A stretch of 64,000 bases of DNA from Dietzia cinnamea NBRC 102147 (GCF_001571065.1 NZ_BCSW01000003.1:62001-126000); one strand, 5' to 3'; shown: positions 29,220-38,854, numbered from the stretch's first letter. The notes: generated by a model from the sequence alone, not told the origin. Program-made: numbers and translations.

Positions 29220-29251
29220 CGTGGGACCCGTCGTGACGGGTCAGGGCCGCA

Positions 29252-30076
29252 TCAGGCCTGGCCGACCTCGAAGCGCAGGAAGGCCGAGACCGTCGCGCCG
29301 GCCTCGTCGAGCAGGGCGCCGACAGTCTTCTTGCTGTCGGTGACCGACGGCTGGTCGAGGAGGCAGACGTCCTTGAAGAAGCCGTTGAGGCGTCCCTCGA
29401 CGATCTTCGGGAGGGCCTGCTCCGGCTTGCCCTCCTCGCGGGCGGTGGCCTCGGCGATCTCGCGCTCCTTGGCGACGATGTCGGCGGGGACCTCGTCGCG
29501 GGAGACGTACTGGGCCTTGAGCGCGGCGATCTGCATCGCGGCGGCGCGCGCGGCGGACTCCGCGGCCTCGCCCTCACCCGAGTAGGCGACCATGACGCCG
29601 ACGGCGGGCGGCAGGTCGGAGGAGCGCTTGTGCAGGTAGACGGCGACCGGGCCGTCGATCTTGCCCACGCGGCGCAGGACCAGCTTCTCGCCGGACTTGG
29701 CGGAGAACGACACGACGGCGTCGGCGACGGTGGCACCGTCGAGCTCGGCGGCGTTGAGGGCGTCGAGGTCCGAGATGCCCTGCGAGGCGGCCACGTCGAC
29801 GATCTTGTCGGCGAGCGCGATGAACTCGGCGCTCTTGGCGACGAAGTCGGTCTCGGAGTTGAGCTCGATCATGACGCCGTCCTTGATGGCGACCAGGCCC
29901 TCGGCCGTGGTGCGCTCGGCGCGCTTGCCCACGTCCTTCGCGCCCTTGATGCGCAGGACCTCGACGGCCTTGTCGAAGTCGCCGTCGGTCTCCTCCAGGG
30001 CCTTCTTGCAGTCCATCATCCCGGAGCCGGTGAGCTCACGCAGACGCTTGACGTCGGCAGCGGTGTAGTTCGCCAT
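29252..30076 (-). CDS. tsf: Elongation factor Ts
   Basis: 274-residue EF-Ts, the guanine-nucleotide exchange factor for EF-Tu. The N-terminal UBA-like domain contains [19 protein letters not shown]; the core has [20 protein letters not shown], the segment that contacts EF-Tu. A near-perfect TAAGGAGG site is 11 bases before the ATG. The rpsB-tsf order is universal, but here a compound hairpin and a TANNNT hexamer lie between the two, so tsf is probably also transcribed on its own. Confidence 0.97.
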   Translation of the reverse strand: MANYTAADVKRLRELTGSGMMDCKKALEETDGDFDKAVEVLRIKGAKDVGKRAERTTAEGLVAIKDGVMIELNSETDFVAKSAEFIALADKIVDVAASQGISDLDALNAAELDGATVADAVVSFSAKSGEKLVLRRVGKIDGPVAVYLHKRSSDLPPAVGVMVAYSGEGEAAESAARAAAMQIAALKAQYVSRDEVPADIVAKEREIAEATAREEGKPEQALPKIVEGRLNGFFKDVCLLDQPSVTDSKKTVGALLDEAGATVSAFLRFEVGQA

Positions 30077-30157
30077 TGTGGGGCGACCCTCCTTAAAGGG
30101 GTTCGTGATCTGTCGGGAAAGGTGTTGAAGAGTCGGTCGGCGGGCGAGATCGTCTCC

Positions 30158-30163
30158 ACCCTA
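30158..30163 (-). promoter_or_regulatory. Possible -10 element of tsf
   Basis: Minus-strand TAGGGT (TANNNT) lies 81 bases upstream of the tsf ATG and just downstream of the rpsB terminator hairpin. No good -35 box is visible. Confidence 0.4.
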
Positions 30164-30207
30164 GACGTCGGGGCGTCCGGGGACGGCTGCCCACCGCTTC
30201 CGACACC

Positions 30208-30260
30208 TCGGGCCCGGCCCCCGGAAGATCCCCTGGGGGATCGTGGGCGGCCGGGCCCGA
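30208..30260 (-). terminator. Compound hairpin between rpsB and tsf
   Basis: Outer arms 30208-30219 and 30249-30260 form 12 perfect pairs; CCC (30220-30222) pairs with GGG (30245-30247); inner arms 30227-30233 and 30236-30242 form 7 pairs around a 2-base loop. It starts 25 bases past the rpsB stop. It likely terminates or attenuates rpsB transcription before tsf. Confidence 0.75.
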
Positions 30261-30284
30261 TGGCGCTCGAGCTGGTGGTACTGA

Positions 30285-31166
30285 TCAGGCCTCGGTGGCC
30301 GGGGCCTCGGTGGGGACCTCGGCCGCGGGGGCCTCGGCGGCCGGCGAGTCGGTGCCCGTGACGTCCGCGGCGGGCGCCTCGGCGCCCTCGCTGGTGGCGC
30401 CACCGGTGACCTGGTCGAGCTGCTCGGTCTCCCACTCGGCGAGCGGCTCGGCCTCCTCGCCGGTGGCCTTACCGGCCTGCGAGCGGGCCTTGAGGCCCTC
30501 GGCGACGGCGGAGGCGATGACGCGGGTCAGCACGGTGACCGAACGGATGGCGTCGTCGTTCGCCGGGATCGGGTAATCGACGACATCCGGGTCACAGTTG
30601 GTGTCGAGCAGCGCGACGACCGGGATGCCCAGCTTGCGGGCCTCGCCGACGGCGATGTGCTCCTTGTTGGTGTCGACGACCCACACCACGGAGGGGACCT
30701 TGCTCATGTCACGCATACCGCCGAGCGTGCGCTCGAGCTTGTTCTTCTCGCGCGTGAGCATGAGGATCTCCTTCTTGGTGCGACCCTCGAATCCACCCGT
30801 CTGCTCCATCGACTCGAGCTCCTTGAGCCGCAGGAGCCGCTGGTGCACGGTCTGGAAGTTGGTGAGCATGCCACCCAGCCAACGCTGGTTGACGTACGGC
30901 ATCCCGACCTTGGCGGCCTCCTCGGCGATGGCCTCCTGGGCCTGCTTCTTGGTGCCGACGAACAGGACGGTGCCGCCGTGGGCGACGGTCTCCTTGACGA
31001 ACTCGTACGCCTGGTCGATGTACGTCAGGGTCTGCTGCAGATCGATGATGTAGATGCCGTTGCGGTCGGTGAAGATGAACCGACGCATCTTCGGGTTCCA
31101 GCGGCGGGTCTGGTGGCCGAAGTGGGCGCCTGCGTCGAGCAGCTGCTTCATGGAGATGACTGCCAT
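30285..31166 (-). CDS. rpsB: 30S ribosomal protein S2
   Basis: 293-residue S2. The N-terminus [19 protein letters not shown] and the motifs [43 protein letters not shown] and [17 protein letters not shown] are diagnostic. The last 50 residues are an acidic Ala/Pro/Glu/Thr tail, as in other actinobacteria. The ATG at 31166 has no clear Shine-Dalgarno site (the upstream bases are CCTCAACCCATC), unusual for a ribosomal-protein gene, and a long structured leader precedes it. Confidence 0.97.
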   Translation of the reverse strand: MAVISMKQLLDAGAHFGHQTRRWNPKMRRFIFTDRNGIYIIDLQQTLTYIDQAYEFVKETVAHGGTVLFVGTKKQAQEAIAEEAAKVGMPYVNQRWLGGMLTNFQTVHQRLLRLKELESMEQTGGFEGRTKKEILMLTREKNKLERTLGGMRDMSKVPSVVWVVDTNKEHIAVGEARKLGIPVVALLDTNCDPDVVDYPIPANDDAIRSVTVLTRVIASAVAEGLKARSQAGKATGEEAEPLAEWETEQLDQVTGGATSEGAEAPAADVTGTDSPAAEAPAAEVPTEAPATEA

Positions 31167-31432
31167 GATGGGTTGAGGGCTCGTCCGGCTTGAAAGCAGC
31201 CGGACCGCGAGGCCCTCGTCCTCGCTTTCTGGTACGTATCGGGTTGTGCCCACTCGCCGGGCGGCGGCGGGCCCTGGTGTCCGCGCCGGGCCGGACCCCC
31301 TGTATACGGGGGCACCTGCTGGTCCGACGTCCGGGAAGGCCGGGGCTCTTCTGCAGCCCCGGGGCCCGGATGCGGCGCCGTTGACCGGGTCGCCGCAGGA
31401 CACGCGAAGTCGATCGACGAGAGTCGACCGCA
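31167..31432 (-). other. Long structured 5' leader of rpsB
   Basis: About 266 bases separate the predicted transcription start from the rpsB ATG. Within it are a stem of 31340-31347 with 31355-31362 (8 bp, 7-base loop) and a near-palindromic C5/G5 element around GTATAC (31296-31311). No convincing small gene is present. A leader of this size before S2 suggests autoregulation by S2, but no matching known RNA family is recognised. Confidence 0.45.
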
Positions 31433-31438
31433 CGGGAG

Positions 31439-31467
31439 AGCATATCCCCTCGGCCCCGCACAGCCAA
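31439..31467 (-). promoter_or_regulatory. Probable vegetative promoter of rpsB
   Basis: On the minus strand TTGGCT (31467-31462), a 17-base spacer and TATGCT (31444-31439) form the best -35/-10 pair seen in the window. It predicts transcription start near 31432. Confidence 0.6.
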
Positions 31468-31582
31468 GGCGGGCCTCTCGCCACCGGTCGCCTGACCCTG
31501 GGGATGGTCGTCCACCCTGTCCACAACCGGCGCGCCGCCCCTGGCGGTGGGCGGGCCGGTGCGGTGCACTCGTGGCGTGGCG

Positions 31583-32239
31583 ATGATCAGGTCCCGCGGA
31601 CGGGGTGGACGCGACGGGGCGCCCGCCGGCGTCGTGACCGCGGCGCTCGTCGTCGTCCTCGTCGTCGTGCCCCTCGCCTCCGCCGCTCCGCCCGCCTCCG
31701 TGCCGCCCGCCTCGGGGCCTTCCGCCTCGGTGCCCTCCGCCTCGGTGACGTCCGCGGGCGCCGTGTCGGTCGGTCCACGTCCGGCGATGGTCGGCCCCGT
31801 GCCGGGCCCGCTGTCGGTGGTCACCCCGTTCGACCCTCCGGCGCGGCGGTGGTTACCCGGCCACCGCGGGGTCGACCTGGCCGCGGAGCCGTACTCACCC
31901 GTCCTCTCCCCCGCCGACGGGACGGTGTCCTTCGCAGGCGCCGTGGCCGGGCGGCCGGTGGTGTCGATCGACCACGGCGGCGGGCTGCGCACGACGTACG
32001 AACCGGTCGCCGCCGAGGTGAGCGCCGGGGACGTCGTCGCCGCGGGTGCGCGGATCGGCCGACTCCTCGCCGGCCACCCCGGGTGTCCGGTGGTGGCGTG
32101 TCTGCACTGGGGCGCGCGGGTGGCCTCGGGAGGCCCGTCCGGTGACGACGACGACTACGTCGATCCGCTCGCGCTGTTGGCCGCCACCCACCGTCCGATA
32201 CGTCTCAAGCCCACACTGCCCGGCGACGGCGTCGGCTGA
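31583..32239 (+). CDS. Secreted M23-family (LytM) peptidoglycan peptidase domain protein
   Basis: 218 residues. A Sec signal peptide ([20 protein letters not shown] then [12 protein letters not shown]) is followed by a Ser/Pro/Ala-rich linker of about 35 residues and an M23 domain. The zinc motif first half is HRGVDLAA (HxxxD) and the second is HWG near residue 180, with [15 protein letters not shown] between, so catalytic residues look complete. It may cleave peptide cross-links of the cell wall or act as an amidase activator. The ATG at 31583 is chosen because the signal peptide follows directly; the frame is open to 31547. Convergent with xerC, as in mycobacteria. Confidence 0.87.
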   Translation: MIRSRGRGGRDGAPAGVVTAALVVVLVVVPLASAAPPASVPPASGPSASVPSASVTSAGAVSVGPRPAMVGPVPGPLSVVTPFDPPARRWLPGHRGVDLAAEPYSPVLSPADGTVSFAGAVAGRPVVSIDHGGGLRTTYEPVAAEVSAGDVVAAGARIGRLLAGHPGCPVVACLHWGARVASGGPSGDDDDYVDPLALLAATHRPIRLKPTLPGDGVG

Positions 32240-32260
32240 GAAGCGGCGGCGGCGACCCGA

Positions 32261-33220
32261 TCAGGCGCGGGGATGGGCTCCGCGGTAGGCGGCGCGGAGG
32301 CGCTCGGCCGAGACGTGCGTGTAGATCTGGGTGGTCGCCGGCGTGGAGTGCCCGAGCAGCTCCTGGACGTGTCGCAGGTCCGCGCCGCCCTCGAGCAGGT
32401 GCGTGGCCGAACTGTGGCGCAGCGCGTGGGGCGAGACGCGGGGCGCGCCCGGCGTGGCCTCGCTGACCTCGTTGACGATCCTGCGGGCCGCCCGAGGGTC
32501 CAGGCGTCCGCCGCGGGCACCCAGAAGGAGGGCCGGCCCCGAGCGGGCGTTCGTCAGGGCCGGTCGGCCGGTGTCGAGCCAGGCGCGCAGTGCCCGGTCG
32601 GCGGGCGCCCCGTACGGGACGGCACGCTCGCGGTCGCCCTTGCCGATCACGCGGAGGAGTCGCCGTTCCGCGTCGACGTCGTCGACGTCGAGGCCGCACA
32701 GTTCGGCCACCCGGATGCCGCACGAGTACAGCAGCTCCACCACGAGGCGGTCGCGGACGGCGAGGGGGTCGCCCTCGGCCGCGCCGAGTTCGCTCGTCCG
32801 GATGGTCTCGCCCGCCTGGGCGGCGTCGAGGACCTCGGGCAGGTGCCGTCGGGCGCGCGGAGCCTCCAGTCTGGCCGCGACGTCGGTCGGGAGCAGCCCG
32901 GTGCGCGCCGCCCACGTGCTGAACGAGCGCGCCGCCGCGACCCGGCGTGCGACGGTCGACCGCGCGGCTCCGGCGGCCACCTGGGCGGCGAGCCAGCCCC
33001 GCAGGGCGGGCAGGGTCAGCGCGGCTCCGAGCTCCGGGCCGGTGGTGGGCCCGCCGTCGCCCGCCGCGAGGTGGCCGAGCAGTCCGCGGACGTCCGATCG
33101 ATAGGACCGGGCGGTCGCCTCGGAGCGAGACCTGCCGGTGAGGAGGTGCGCGACGTAGTCGTCGAGCACCTCCTCGAGGTGCACGGACAGCGATTCCCCA
33201 TCGTCCTCACGAGTGCGCAT
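32261..33220 (-). CDS. xerC: Tyrosine recombinase XerC
   Basis: 319-residue site-specific recombinase that with XerD resolves chromosome dimers at dif. The N-terminal SAM-like core-binding domain has [15 protein letters not shown]. The catalytic set is complete: Arg in CGIRVAEL, Lys in VIGKGDRER, HxxR in [11 protein letters not shown], His in LGHST and the nucleophile Tyr in TTQIYTHV. The start is uncertain: ATG at 33220 (GGGA four bases upstream) or at 33229. It stands 67 bases downstream of dprA. No dif site was identified in this window; the gene is the core chromosomal type, not an integrase of a mobile element. Confidence 0.93.
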   Translation of the reverse strand: MRTREDDGESLSVHLEEVLDDYVAHLLTGRSRSEATARSYRSDVRGLLGHLAAGDGGPTTGPELGAALTLPALRGWLAAQVAAGAARSTVARRVAAARSFSTWAARTGLLPTDVAARLEAPRARRHLPEVLDAAQAGETIRTSELGAAEGDPLAVRDRLVVELLYSCGIRVAELCGLDVDDVDAERRLLRVIGKGDRERAVPYGAPADRALRAWLDTGRPALTNARSGPALLLGARGGRLDPRAARRIVNEVSEATPGAPRVSPHALRHSSATHLLEGGADLRHVQELLGHSTPATTQIYTHVSAERLRAAYRGAHPRA

Positions 33221-33287
33221 CCGTCCCATGGACACCGATTGTCGCGCCCCTTCGACGGGCACGCAACCACCCGGCGCGGGGCCCGAC

Positions 33288-34493
33288 TCAGGAGACCGGC
33301 AGGCTGAGCTGCATCCCGCCGTCGCCGGATCTGCGCCAGCCCTCCGGGCCGCGCACGGCCGCGCCCGTGGACATCAGCCGACCGAGTACGGCCCGCACCG
33401 TGGCCGCCGCGATCCCGGCCGACCTGGCGACCTCCGCGGGTGCGGCCCCTCCGGAGGTCGGGAGCGCCTCGAGGATGCGCCGCGTCACGTCGTCCAGCCC
33501 GTCCCACGACGTGGCCTCCCGGGCCGGCGGCGGCGCCGTCTCCCCCATCGCTCCGGCCAGCTCGACCACGTCCGCCGTGCGTCCGATCAGCACCGCCCCG
33601 CGGTCCCGGAGGAGGAGATGGCACCCGACCGACGCGACCGAGGTGACCGGACCCGGTACGGCCCCGACCGGCCGGTCGAGGGCCGCCGCCCACGCCGCCG
33701 TGCTCAGCGCACCGCTGCGGGCCGCCGCCTCGACCACCACCGTCGCGCCCGTCAACGCCGCGATGATGCGGTTGCGGTCGAGGAACCGGTACCGCGTCAC
33801 CCCGGTTCCCGGCGGCTGGGCCGAGATGACCGCGCCTGTCTCCGCGACCTCACGGAGCAGGCCGTCGTTGCCGCGCGGGTACAGGCGGTCGACGCCCCCG
33901 GCCAGGACCGCGATCGTCGTGCCGCGCACCCCGAGCACAGCGCGGTGCGCGGCCGCGTCGATGCCGAACGCGCCTCCCGAGACCACCGTGAACCCCTCCG
34001 CCGCGGCCCCGGCGCTCAGATCCGCGGCCACCGTCCGGCCGTACGGCGTGGGCGCCCGGGTGCCCACCACCGCCACAGACCTCCCCAGCGCCGTCGCCGG
34101 GTCGGCAGGCCCCCGCCACCACAACCCGAGCGGGCGCAACGCGGTGGGCACCCCGCCCGTGCCGTCCCGGCGACGCCCGCGTGGCCGGTCGAGTGGCGCG
34201 AGCGCGTATCCCGGCCAGCCCGGGTCGCCCGGCACCACCAGGCGGGCACCCACGGTCGCGGCCGAGTCGAGAAGGGCCGCCCCGTCCACGTGCTCGCGAC
34301 GGGACTCGGCCTGGGCGTTCAGCGTCTCGCCCGCCCGCCCGGCCCGGATGAGGTCCCGCGCGGCGACCGGACCGACCGAGTCGACCAGGTCCCACACCTG
34401 CGCGGTCGGTCTTTCGGTGACCGCTCCCAGATACGCGTACGCCTCGCGGACGTCCCACGGCACCGCCACGGCCTCTTGCTCGCCCACCGACAT
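33288..34493 (-). CDS. dprA: DNA-processing protein DprA (Smf)
   Basis: 401-residue DprA. The Rossmann-type DNA-binding core has [32 protein letters not shown] and [16 protein letters not shown], followed by [20 protein letters not shown]-terminal winged-helix-like domain ([20 protein letters not shown]) follows. In competent bacteria DprA loads RecA on incoming single-stranded DNA; natural competence is not established here. Its ATG overlaps the comM stop by one base (TGATG), so expression is coupled to comM. Confidence 0.93.
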   Translation of the reverse strand: MSVGEQEAVAVPWDVREAYAYLGAVTERPTAQVWDLVDSVGPVAARDLIRAGRAGETLNAQAESRREHVDGAALLDSAATVGARLVVPGDPGWPGYALAPLDRPRGRRRDGTGGVPTALRPLGLWWRGPADPATALGRSVAVVGTRAPTPYGRTVAADLSAGAAAEGFTVVSGGAFGIDAAAHRAVLGVRGTTIAVLAGGVDRLYPRGNDGLLREVAETGAVISAQPPGTGVTRYRFLDRNRIIAALTGATVVVEAAARSGALSTAAWAAALDRPVGAVPGPVTSVASVGCHLLLRDRGAVLIGRTADVVELAGAMGETAPPPAREATSWDGLDDVTRRILEALPTSGGAAPAEVARSAGIAAATVRAVLGRLMSTGAAVRGPEGWRRSGDGGMQLSLPVS

Positions 34494-36010
34494 CAGTCCT
34501 CTCCTCGCAGCATCAACGCCTCGGCCACATGGGGCTCACGCGGCACGGTCGCCCCGTCCAGGTCGGCGACCGTCCACGCCAGGCGCAGGCATCGATCGAC
34601 GCCCCGCGCGGACAGCACCCCGTGGGCGAGCGCGCGGTCGAGCGGCTGCACCGCGCTCCGATCGAGCCCCCACACCGAGCGCAACACGCGCCCGGGTACC
34701 TCGGCATTGGACCGGGCGCCCGCCGCGTCCGGGCACCCGGCCCACCTCTCGGCGGCTGCCGCGCGCGCCGCGGCCACCCTGGCGCGTACCGCGGCCGTGT
34801 CCTCGACCTCCCCGACCGCGAACAGATCCGATCCGATCGGCAGGGTGCGGGCCGCGATATCGATGCGGTCCCGCAATGGGCCCGTCAGCGAGCGGCCGTA
34901 CCTCCGCCGCGCGTCCGGCGTGCAGGTGCACGCGTCCGGGCGCGCGCTGCCACACGGGCAGTCGTTGGCGGCCATCACCAACTGGAATCGCGCGGGATAG
35001 ACCGAGATACCGTCCCGGCGGGCGATCCTCACCTCCCCGTCCTCCAGCGGGGTGCGCAGGCTGTCGAGCACACGGGCGGGGAACTCGGCGCACTCGTCGA
35101 GGAACAACACCCCACGGTGCGCGAGCGTCACCGCCCCCGGACGCGCGACGTTGTTCCCGCCCCCCACCAACGAGGCCACCGAGGCCGAGTGGTGCGGGGC
35201 GACGAACGGCGGCCGACGCAGCAGCGGATCCCTCGGGGCGAGCTTGCCCATCACCGAGTGGACGGCCGTGGCCTCGAGCGCCTCGCACTCCCCCAGATCC
35301 GGCAGGAGGCCGGGCAGTCGACGCGCCAGCATCGTCTTGCCTGTCCCCGGCGCCCCGCGGAGGAGAAGGGCGTGCCCGCCGGCGGCCGCGATCTCCACCG
35401 CCCGACGGCAGTCGTCCTGGCCGTGCACCTCGGCGAGGTCCTCGCGGGGCCGCCCGCCCACGGCACGCGCGGCCGGCGCGTCCGACACCAGCGCCCCGCC
35501 ACCACGGCTCCACACCCCGAGCATCGCCAGCGAGTCCACGCCCGCGGAGTCGATTCCCCGCACCAGCCGGGCCTCCGCGAGGTTGGCGCTCGGAACGATC
35601 GCGCGGGGCAGCCCGGCGTCCCGGGCGGCGAGCACCGCGGGAAGGACCCCACGGACCGCACGGACCCGCCCGTCCAGGGCGAGCTCACCCACCAGCAGCG
35701 TGCCGTCGAAGCAGGACGCGGGCAGCTCCCCGGACGCGGTGAGGGTCCCCACCGCGAGCGCCAGGTCGAAACCGGAGCCCCGCTTGGGCAGACCCGCCGG
35801 CGACAGGGACAAGACGACCTTGCCCACTGGCCACGACAGTCCGCTGTTGATCACCGCCGCCCGAATCCGCTCCCGGGCCTGCAGCACCGCCGAATCCGGC
35901 AGCCCCACGATGCTCACCCCCGGCAGCCCGCGTCCCACGTCCGCCTCGACCTCGACGATCTGACCGCCCACCCCGTGCAGGGTCACCGCCCACGTCCGCC
36001 CGAGCGCCAC
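34493..36010 (-). CDS. comM: YifB/ComM-family Mg-chelatase-like AAA ATPase
   Basis: 505-residue protein with the Lon-protease-like N-terminal domain (GVSIVGLPDSAVLQARERIR) and an AAA+ module with Walker A GAPGTGKTMLARRLPGLLPD, Walker B GVLFLDECAEF and a C-terminal Mg-chelatase-type lid. PHHSASVASLVGGG and the CPCG...CTC zinc-like cluster near residue 345 are family features. ComM is a hexameric helicase promoting branch migration during transformation in Vibrio. It starts 2 bases after yraN (GTG at 36010); the yraN-comM-dprA set is conserved across bacteria. Confidence 0.93.
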   Translation of the reverse strand: MALGRTWAVTLHGVGGQIVEVEADVGRGLPGVSIVGLPDSAVLQARERIRAAVINSGLSWPVGKVVLSLSPAGLPKRGSGFDLALAVGTLTASGELPASCFDGTLLVGELALDGRVRAVRGVLPAVLAARDAGLPRAIVPSANLAEARLVRGIDSAGVDSLAMLGVWSRGGGALVSDAPAARAVGGRPREDLAEVHGQDDCRRAVEIAAAGGHALLLRGAPGTGKTMLARRLPGLLPDLGECEALEATAVHSVMGKLAPRDPLLRRPPFVAPHHSASVASLVGGGNNVARPGAVTLAHRGVLFLDECAEFPARVLDSLRTPLEDGEVRIARRDGISVYPARFQLVMAANDCPCGSARPDACTCTPDARRRYGRSLTGPLRDRIDIAARTLPIGSDLFAVGEVEDTAAVRARVAAARAAAAERWAGCPDAAGARSNAEVPGRVLRSVWGLDRSAVQPLDRALAHGVLSARGVDRCLRLAWTVADLDGATVPREPHVAEALMLRGED

Positions 36011-36012
36011 GG

Positions 36013-36408
36013 CTACATCACGTCCTCGAACAACTCGAGCCGGGGCCGTGAGGGATCGGCCAGATCCACCCCGACCACGTCGAAGCAGACCTGACGCCAG
36101 CGACCCGGGTGCTCCGCCAGCCAGTGGGCGGCCAGCAGGCGCAGGCGCCGGCGCTTCTTCCCCGTGACGGACTCGGCCGGGCTGCCGAAACCCCTACCGG
36201 TGCGGGTCCTCACCTCGACGAATCGCAGTCTGCCCGCGGAGTCCAGGACCACCAGATCGAGTTCCCCGACCGGACACCGCCAGTTCCGGCTGATCACCAC
36301 CGCACCGCGGGCCTCCAGCAGGCCCGCCGCGTGTTGCTCCCCGATCCGACCTGTCCGCACCCGCTGGTCCTCGCCGCCCCTGGCGCGTCCCACCCCGTCC
36401 CCTGTCAT
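36013..36408 (-). CDS. yraN: YraN (UPF0102) nuclease-fold protein
   Basis: 131-residue UPF0102 protein with a restriction-endonuclease-like fold. The active-site-like segments are present: GEQHAAGLLEARGAVVISRNWR, GELDLVVLD (Asp) and FVEVRTRTGRGFGSP, where the usual ExK is ExR, as in many actinobacteria; whether that abolishes cleavage is unknown. I chose the ATG at 36408, which has GGGAGG 7 bases upstream. It leads the yraN-comM-dprA-xerC group; a hairpin upstream separates it from DUF2469. Confidence 0.88.
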   Translation of the reverse strand: MTGDGVGRARGGEDQRVRTGRIGEQHAAGLLEARGAVVISRNWRCPVGELDLVVLDSAGRLRFVEVRTRTGRGFGSPAESVTGKKRRRLRLLAAHWLAEHPGRWRQVCFDVVGVDLADPSRPRLELFEDVM

Positions 36409-36472
36409 CGCCGTCCTCCCGGCGGCCCGGCCCGTCCGGGTCCGCCGGGGCACACCCTGCCCGACGACGACG

Positions 36473-36528
36473 GCCCGATCCGCTGGTCGCGGACCGGGCC
36501 GGGGGTCTCCTGTGGAGGCGGATCGGGC
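36473..36528 (-). terminator. Terminator downstream of the lepB-rnhB-DUF2469 genes
   Basis: Perfect 11-bp outer arms 36473-36483 and 36518-36528 enclose a smaller GGTC/GACC stem. It lies 22 bases after the DUF2469 stop and 65 bases before yraN. Confidence 0.65.
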
Positions 36529-36549
36529 TGTGGAGAACCGGGCCGGTGG

Positions 36550-36855
36550 CTACTCCGGCAGGCGCAGTTCGGGCTTGTCGAGTTCCTCGATGTTGACGTC
36601 CTTGAACGTCAGGACGCGCACGTACTTGACGAAACGAGCAGGTCGGTACATGTCCCACACCCACGCGTCGGACATACGTACGTCGAAGTACACCTCCCCG
36701 TCGGCGGACCGCGGGATCAACTCGACGGCGTTGGCGAGGTAGAAGCGCCGCTCCGTCTCGACGACGTAGGTGAACTGACCGACGATGTCGCGGTACTCGC
36801 GATATAGCGAGAGCTCCATCTCGGTCTCGTAGTTCTCCAGATCCTCGGCGCTCAT
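36550..36855 (-). CDS. DUF2469 protein
   Basis: 101-residue protein of the actinobacterial DUF2469 family, always next to rnhB. The sequence is highly typical: [20 protein letters not shown] at the start, then [15 protein letters not shown] and [17 protein letters not shown]. It is acidic with aromatic clusters and no membrane helix. Function is unknown. Its ATG overlaps the rnhB stop by 4 bases (ATGA), so it is co-translated with RNase HII. Confidence 0.9.
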   Translation of the reverse strand: MSAEDLENYETEMELSLYREYRDIVGQFTYVVETERRFYLANAVELIPRSADGEVYFDVRMSDAWVWDMYRPARFVKYVRVLTFKDVNIEELDKPELRLPE

Positions 36856-37559
36856 CTCGTGCTGCTCCTCGAATGCGCCTGCGCGGCGCGACGGACGTTG
36901 GCGTACGACATCCGATGGATGTCGCTGGGACCGAGCTGCTCGATCGCCCTGGCGTGACCCGTGGTGCTGTACCCCTTGTGGGCGGCGAAGCCGTAGCCCG
37001 GGTACCGCGAGTCGAGGTCCACCATAATCCGATCGCGCGTGACCTTCGCGAGGACACTCGCGGCGGCGATGGATGCGACCACCGCGTCACCCCCGATCAC
37101 CGCCGTGGACTGGCACCCGAGACCGTCGACCGCGAACCCGTCCGTCAGGACGAACCCGGGTCGCGGGTCCAGGGCGGCGACCGCCCGACGCATCCCCTCG
37201 ATGTTGCAGCGGTGGATCCCGCGCGCGTCGATCCGATCCGGTTCGATCACGACGACCGAGACAGCCCTCGCGCGCCGCAGGACCGCGTCGTGGAGCCGGG
37301 CGCGGGCCGCGGCGGTGAGCTTTTTGGAGTCGTCCAGGTCCGCGAGTTCCGGGTGGAGCCGGTCACCGAGCACACACGCCGCCACGACGAGCGGTCCCGC
37401 ACAGGAACCGCGGCCGGCCTCGTCGACGCCCGCGACGGGACCCAGCCCCCGTCGGGTGAGCGCGGCCTCCAGCGCGAGCCGGCCGTCCCTGCGGGTCACC
37501 CGCGCCCGGGTGGGCAGCAGGCGGTGCCGTCGCGACCGGTCGGGGCGTGCCCGGGTCAC
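36852..37559 (-). CDS. rnhB: Ribonuclease HII
   Basis: 235-residue RNase HII, removing ribonucleotides misincorporated in DNA. The catalytic DEAGRG motif is near residue 46 ([20 protein letters not shown] region), with the second Asp in VLTDGFAV and the third/fourth acidic residues in [16 protein letters not shown] and [13 protein letters not shown] regions as in homologues. The N-terminal 35 residues are basic and less typical, so the GTG at 37559 is chosen mainly because it overlaps the lepB stop (GTGA). DUF2469 follows with another 4-base overlap. Confidence 0.94.
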   Translation of the reverse strand: MTRARPDRSRRHRLLPTRARVTRRDGRLALEAALTRRGLGPVAGVDEAGRGSCAGPLVVAACVLGDRLHPELADLDDSKKLTAAARARLHDAVLRRARAVSVVVIEPDRIDARGIHRCNIEGMRRAVAALDPRPGFVLTDGFAVDGLGCQSTAVIGGDAVVASIAAASVLAKVTRDRIMVDLDSRYPGYGFAAHKGYSTTGHARAIEQLGPSDIHRMSYANVRRAAQAHSRSSTR

Positions 37560-38320
37560 CCCGCGCTGATGTCCGGCGAGGAGACCGTCCCGATCCGGTC
37601 GAACGGGAGGATGATCGCCTGCACCTTGCCGATAATGTTCTCCGCCGGCACCGTGCCCTGGTGTTCGTCTCCCATGTGGAAGCGGGAGTCCGCGGAGTTG
37701 CCGCGGTTGTCGCCCATCACCCAGTAGTTGCCCTCGGGGACCGTGACGGGACCGAACGCGCAGTTCAACGGGTTACGGGCGGGCGACGGGTCCTCGTTGA
37801 GGTAGGGCTCGTCCAGGGGTTGACCGTCGACGAGGAGCGACCCGTCCGGCGCGCATCCCCCCACCGTCTGCCCGCCCACCGCGATCACGCGCTTGACCAT
37901 GTCGTTCTGGTCGGGCGGGACGATGCCGATCACTCCGCCGATGTTTTGGAGGGTGCGGATGACAGGGTTGTCCGAACGGATGGACTGGTACCCCTCGTTC
38001 CACGACTCGGGCCCTTCGAAGACGACCACGTCGCCGGGCCGGGGATCACCGAACCGGTAGCTGATCTTGTCGACGAAGATCCGGTCGCCCGTGCAGCCCG
38101 CGCAGCCGTGCAGCGTGGGTTCCATGGACTCGGACGGGATCTGGTAGACGCGACCGACGAAGGTCTGGAAGACGAACACCAGGGCCAGGGCGATCACCAC
38201 CAGCAGCGGGATCTCGATGTACCAGGGCTGGCCCTTCTTCTCGACGCCACGAGCCGGGGCCCCGTGATCACGGGGCCCCGGCTCGGCGGTGTCGTGTCCG
38301 GGCGTGTCGGTGCTGCTCAC
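37556..38320 (-). CDS. lepB: Signal peptidase I
   Basis: 254-residue type I signal peptidase, removing signal peptides at the outer face of the membrane. A hydrophilic 30-residue cytoplasmic tail precedes one membrane helix ([20 protein letters not shown]), then the catalytic Ser in [10 protein letters not shown] and Lys in [29 protein letters not shown] is box E. The GTG start at 38320 has no Shine-Dalgarno site but has TACGCT seven bases upstream, so the mRNA is probably leaderless. The tail's coding DNA contains a 36-nt perfect palindrome. Coupled to rnhB by a GTGA overlap. Confidence 0.95.
   Translation of the reverse strand: MSSTDTPGHDTAEPGPRDHGAPARGVEKKGQPWYIEIPLLVVIALALVFVFQTFVGRVYQIPSESMEPTLHGCAGCTGDRIFVDKISYRFGDPRPGDVVVFEGPESWNEGYQSIRSDNPVIRTLQNIGGVIGIVPPDQNDMVKRVIAVGGQTVGGCAPDGSLLVDGQPLDEPYLNEDPSPARNPLNCAFGPVTVPEGNYWVMGDNRGNSADSRFHMGDEHQGTVPAENIIGKVQAIILPFDRIGTVSSPDISAG
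38250..38285. repeat. 36-nt perfect palindrome inside lepB
   Basis: Positions 38250-38285 read the same on both strands: 18-bp arms centred on TGATCA, with no loop bases. It covers codons 13-24 of lepB, encoding the Pro/Gly-rich cytoplasmic tail. In RNA it would form a very stable hairpin 36-71 bases from the predicted 5' end. Confidence 0.9.
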
Positions 38321-38327
38321 CCGGATG

Positions 38328-38333
38328 AGCGTA
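38328..38333 (-). promoter_or_regulatory. Probable -10 element for leaderless lepB mRNA
   Basis: Minus-strand TACGCT, then 7 bases and the lepB GTG. It lies between the rplS stop and lepB, so lepB-rnhB-DUF2469 need not rely on rplS transcription. Confidence 0.6.
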
Positions 38334-38382
38334 GTCGATCCCGCACCGCTGACGGCGGTCGAGTCCGACGCGCTCTATGCGC

Positions 38383-38724
38383 TCAGCGCTTCTCCTTGAT
38401 CTTCGCGGCCTTGCCGCGGAGCTCACGCAGGTAGTAGAGCTTGGCGCGGCGGACGTCGCCACGCACGAGCACGTCGATGCGGTCGATGTTGGGCGAGTGC
38501 ACGGGGAACGTGCGCTCGACGCCGACGCCGAACGAGACCTTGCGGACGGTGAAGGTCTCGCGGACGCCGCCGCCCTGGCGACGGATCACGACGCCCTTGA
38601 AGACCTGGATGCGCTCCTTGGAGCCCTCGATGACCTTGACGTGCACGTCGAGCGTGTCGCCGGCACGGAACTCCGGGATGTCGTCCCGGAGGGACTTGTT
38701 GTCGATGAAGTCGAGAGTGTTCAT
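38383..38724 (-). CDS. rplS: 50S ribosomal protein L19
   Basis: 113-residue L19. The motifs [57 protein letters not shown] and [21 protein letters not shown] are diagnostic, and the length is standard. AAGGAA lies 4 bases before the ATG. A 161-base region with a -35/-10-like pair and two small hairpins separates it from trmD, so it probably has its own promoter and a structured leader. Confidence 0.97.
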   Translation of the reverse strand: MNTLDFIDNKSLRDDIPEFRAGDTLDVHVKVIEGSKERIQVFKGVVIRRQGGGVRETFTVRKVSFGVGVERTFPVHSPNIDRIDVLVRGDVRRAKLYYLRELRGKAAKIKEKR

Positions 38725-38854
38725 TGTGTTCCTTGCATGTCAGGAATGAGGACAGAGGACCCTGGCGCCCGCCGTCAGGCGGGTCGACCGGTTCGTGCCC
38801 CGGATCAGCGCGACCGTCCCCGGGCGCGCGTGCGCCCGAAAGGTCAACCTCGCT

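Noticed and set aside
31167-31526. An in-frame 120-codon extension of rpsB
   Set aside because: S2 starts at [10 protein letters not shown]; the extra codons have odd composition, and a promoter lies within the region.
32261-33220. Tyrosine recombinase as a sign of an integrated mobile element
   Set aside because: It is the chromosomal XerC in its conserved place beside dprA and comM; no attachment-site repeats, phage or transfer genes are nearby.
34493-36408. dprA-comM-yraN-xerC as evidence of a dedicated competence system
   Set aside because: These genes are widespread in non-competent bacteria, and no DNA-uptake genes (comEA/comEC, pili) are in the window.
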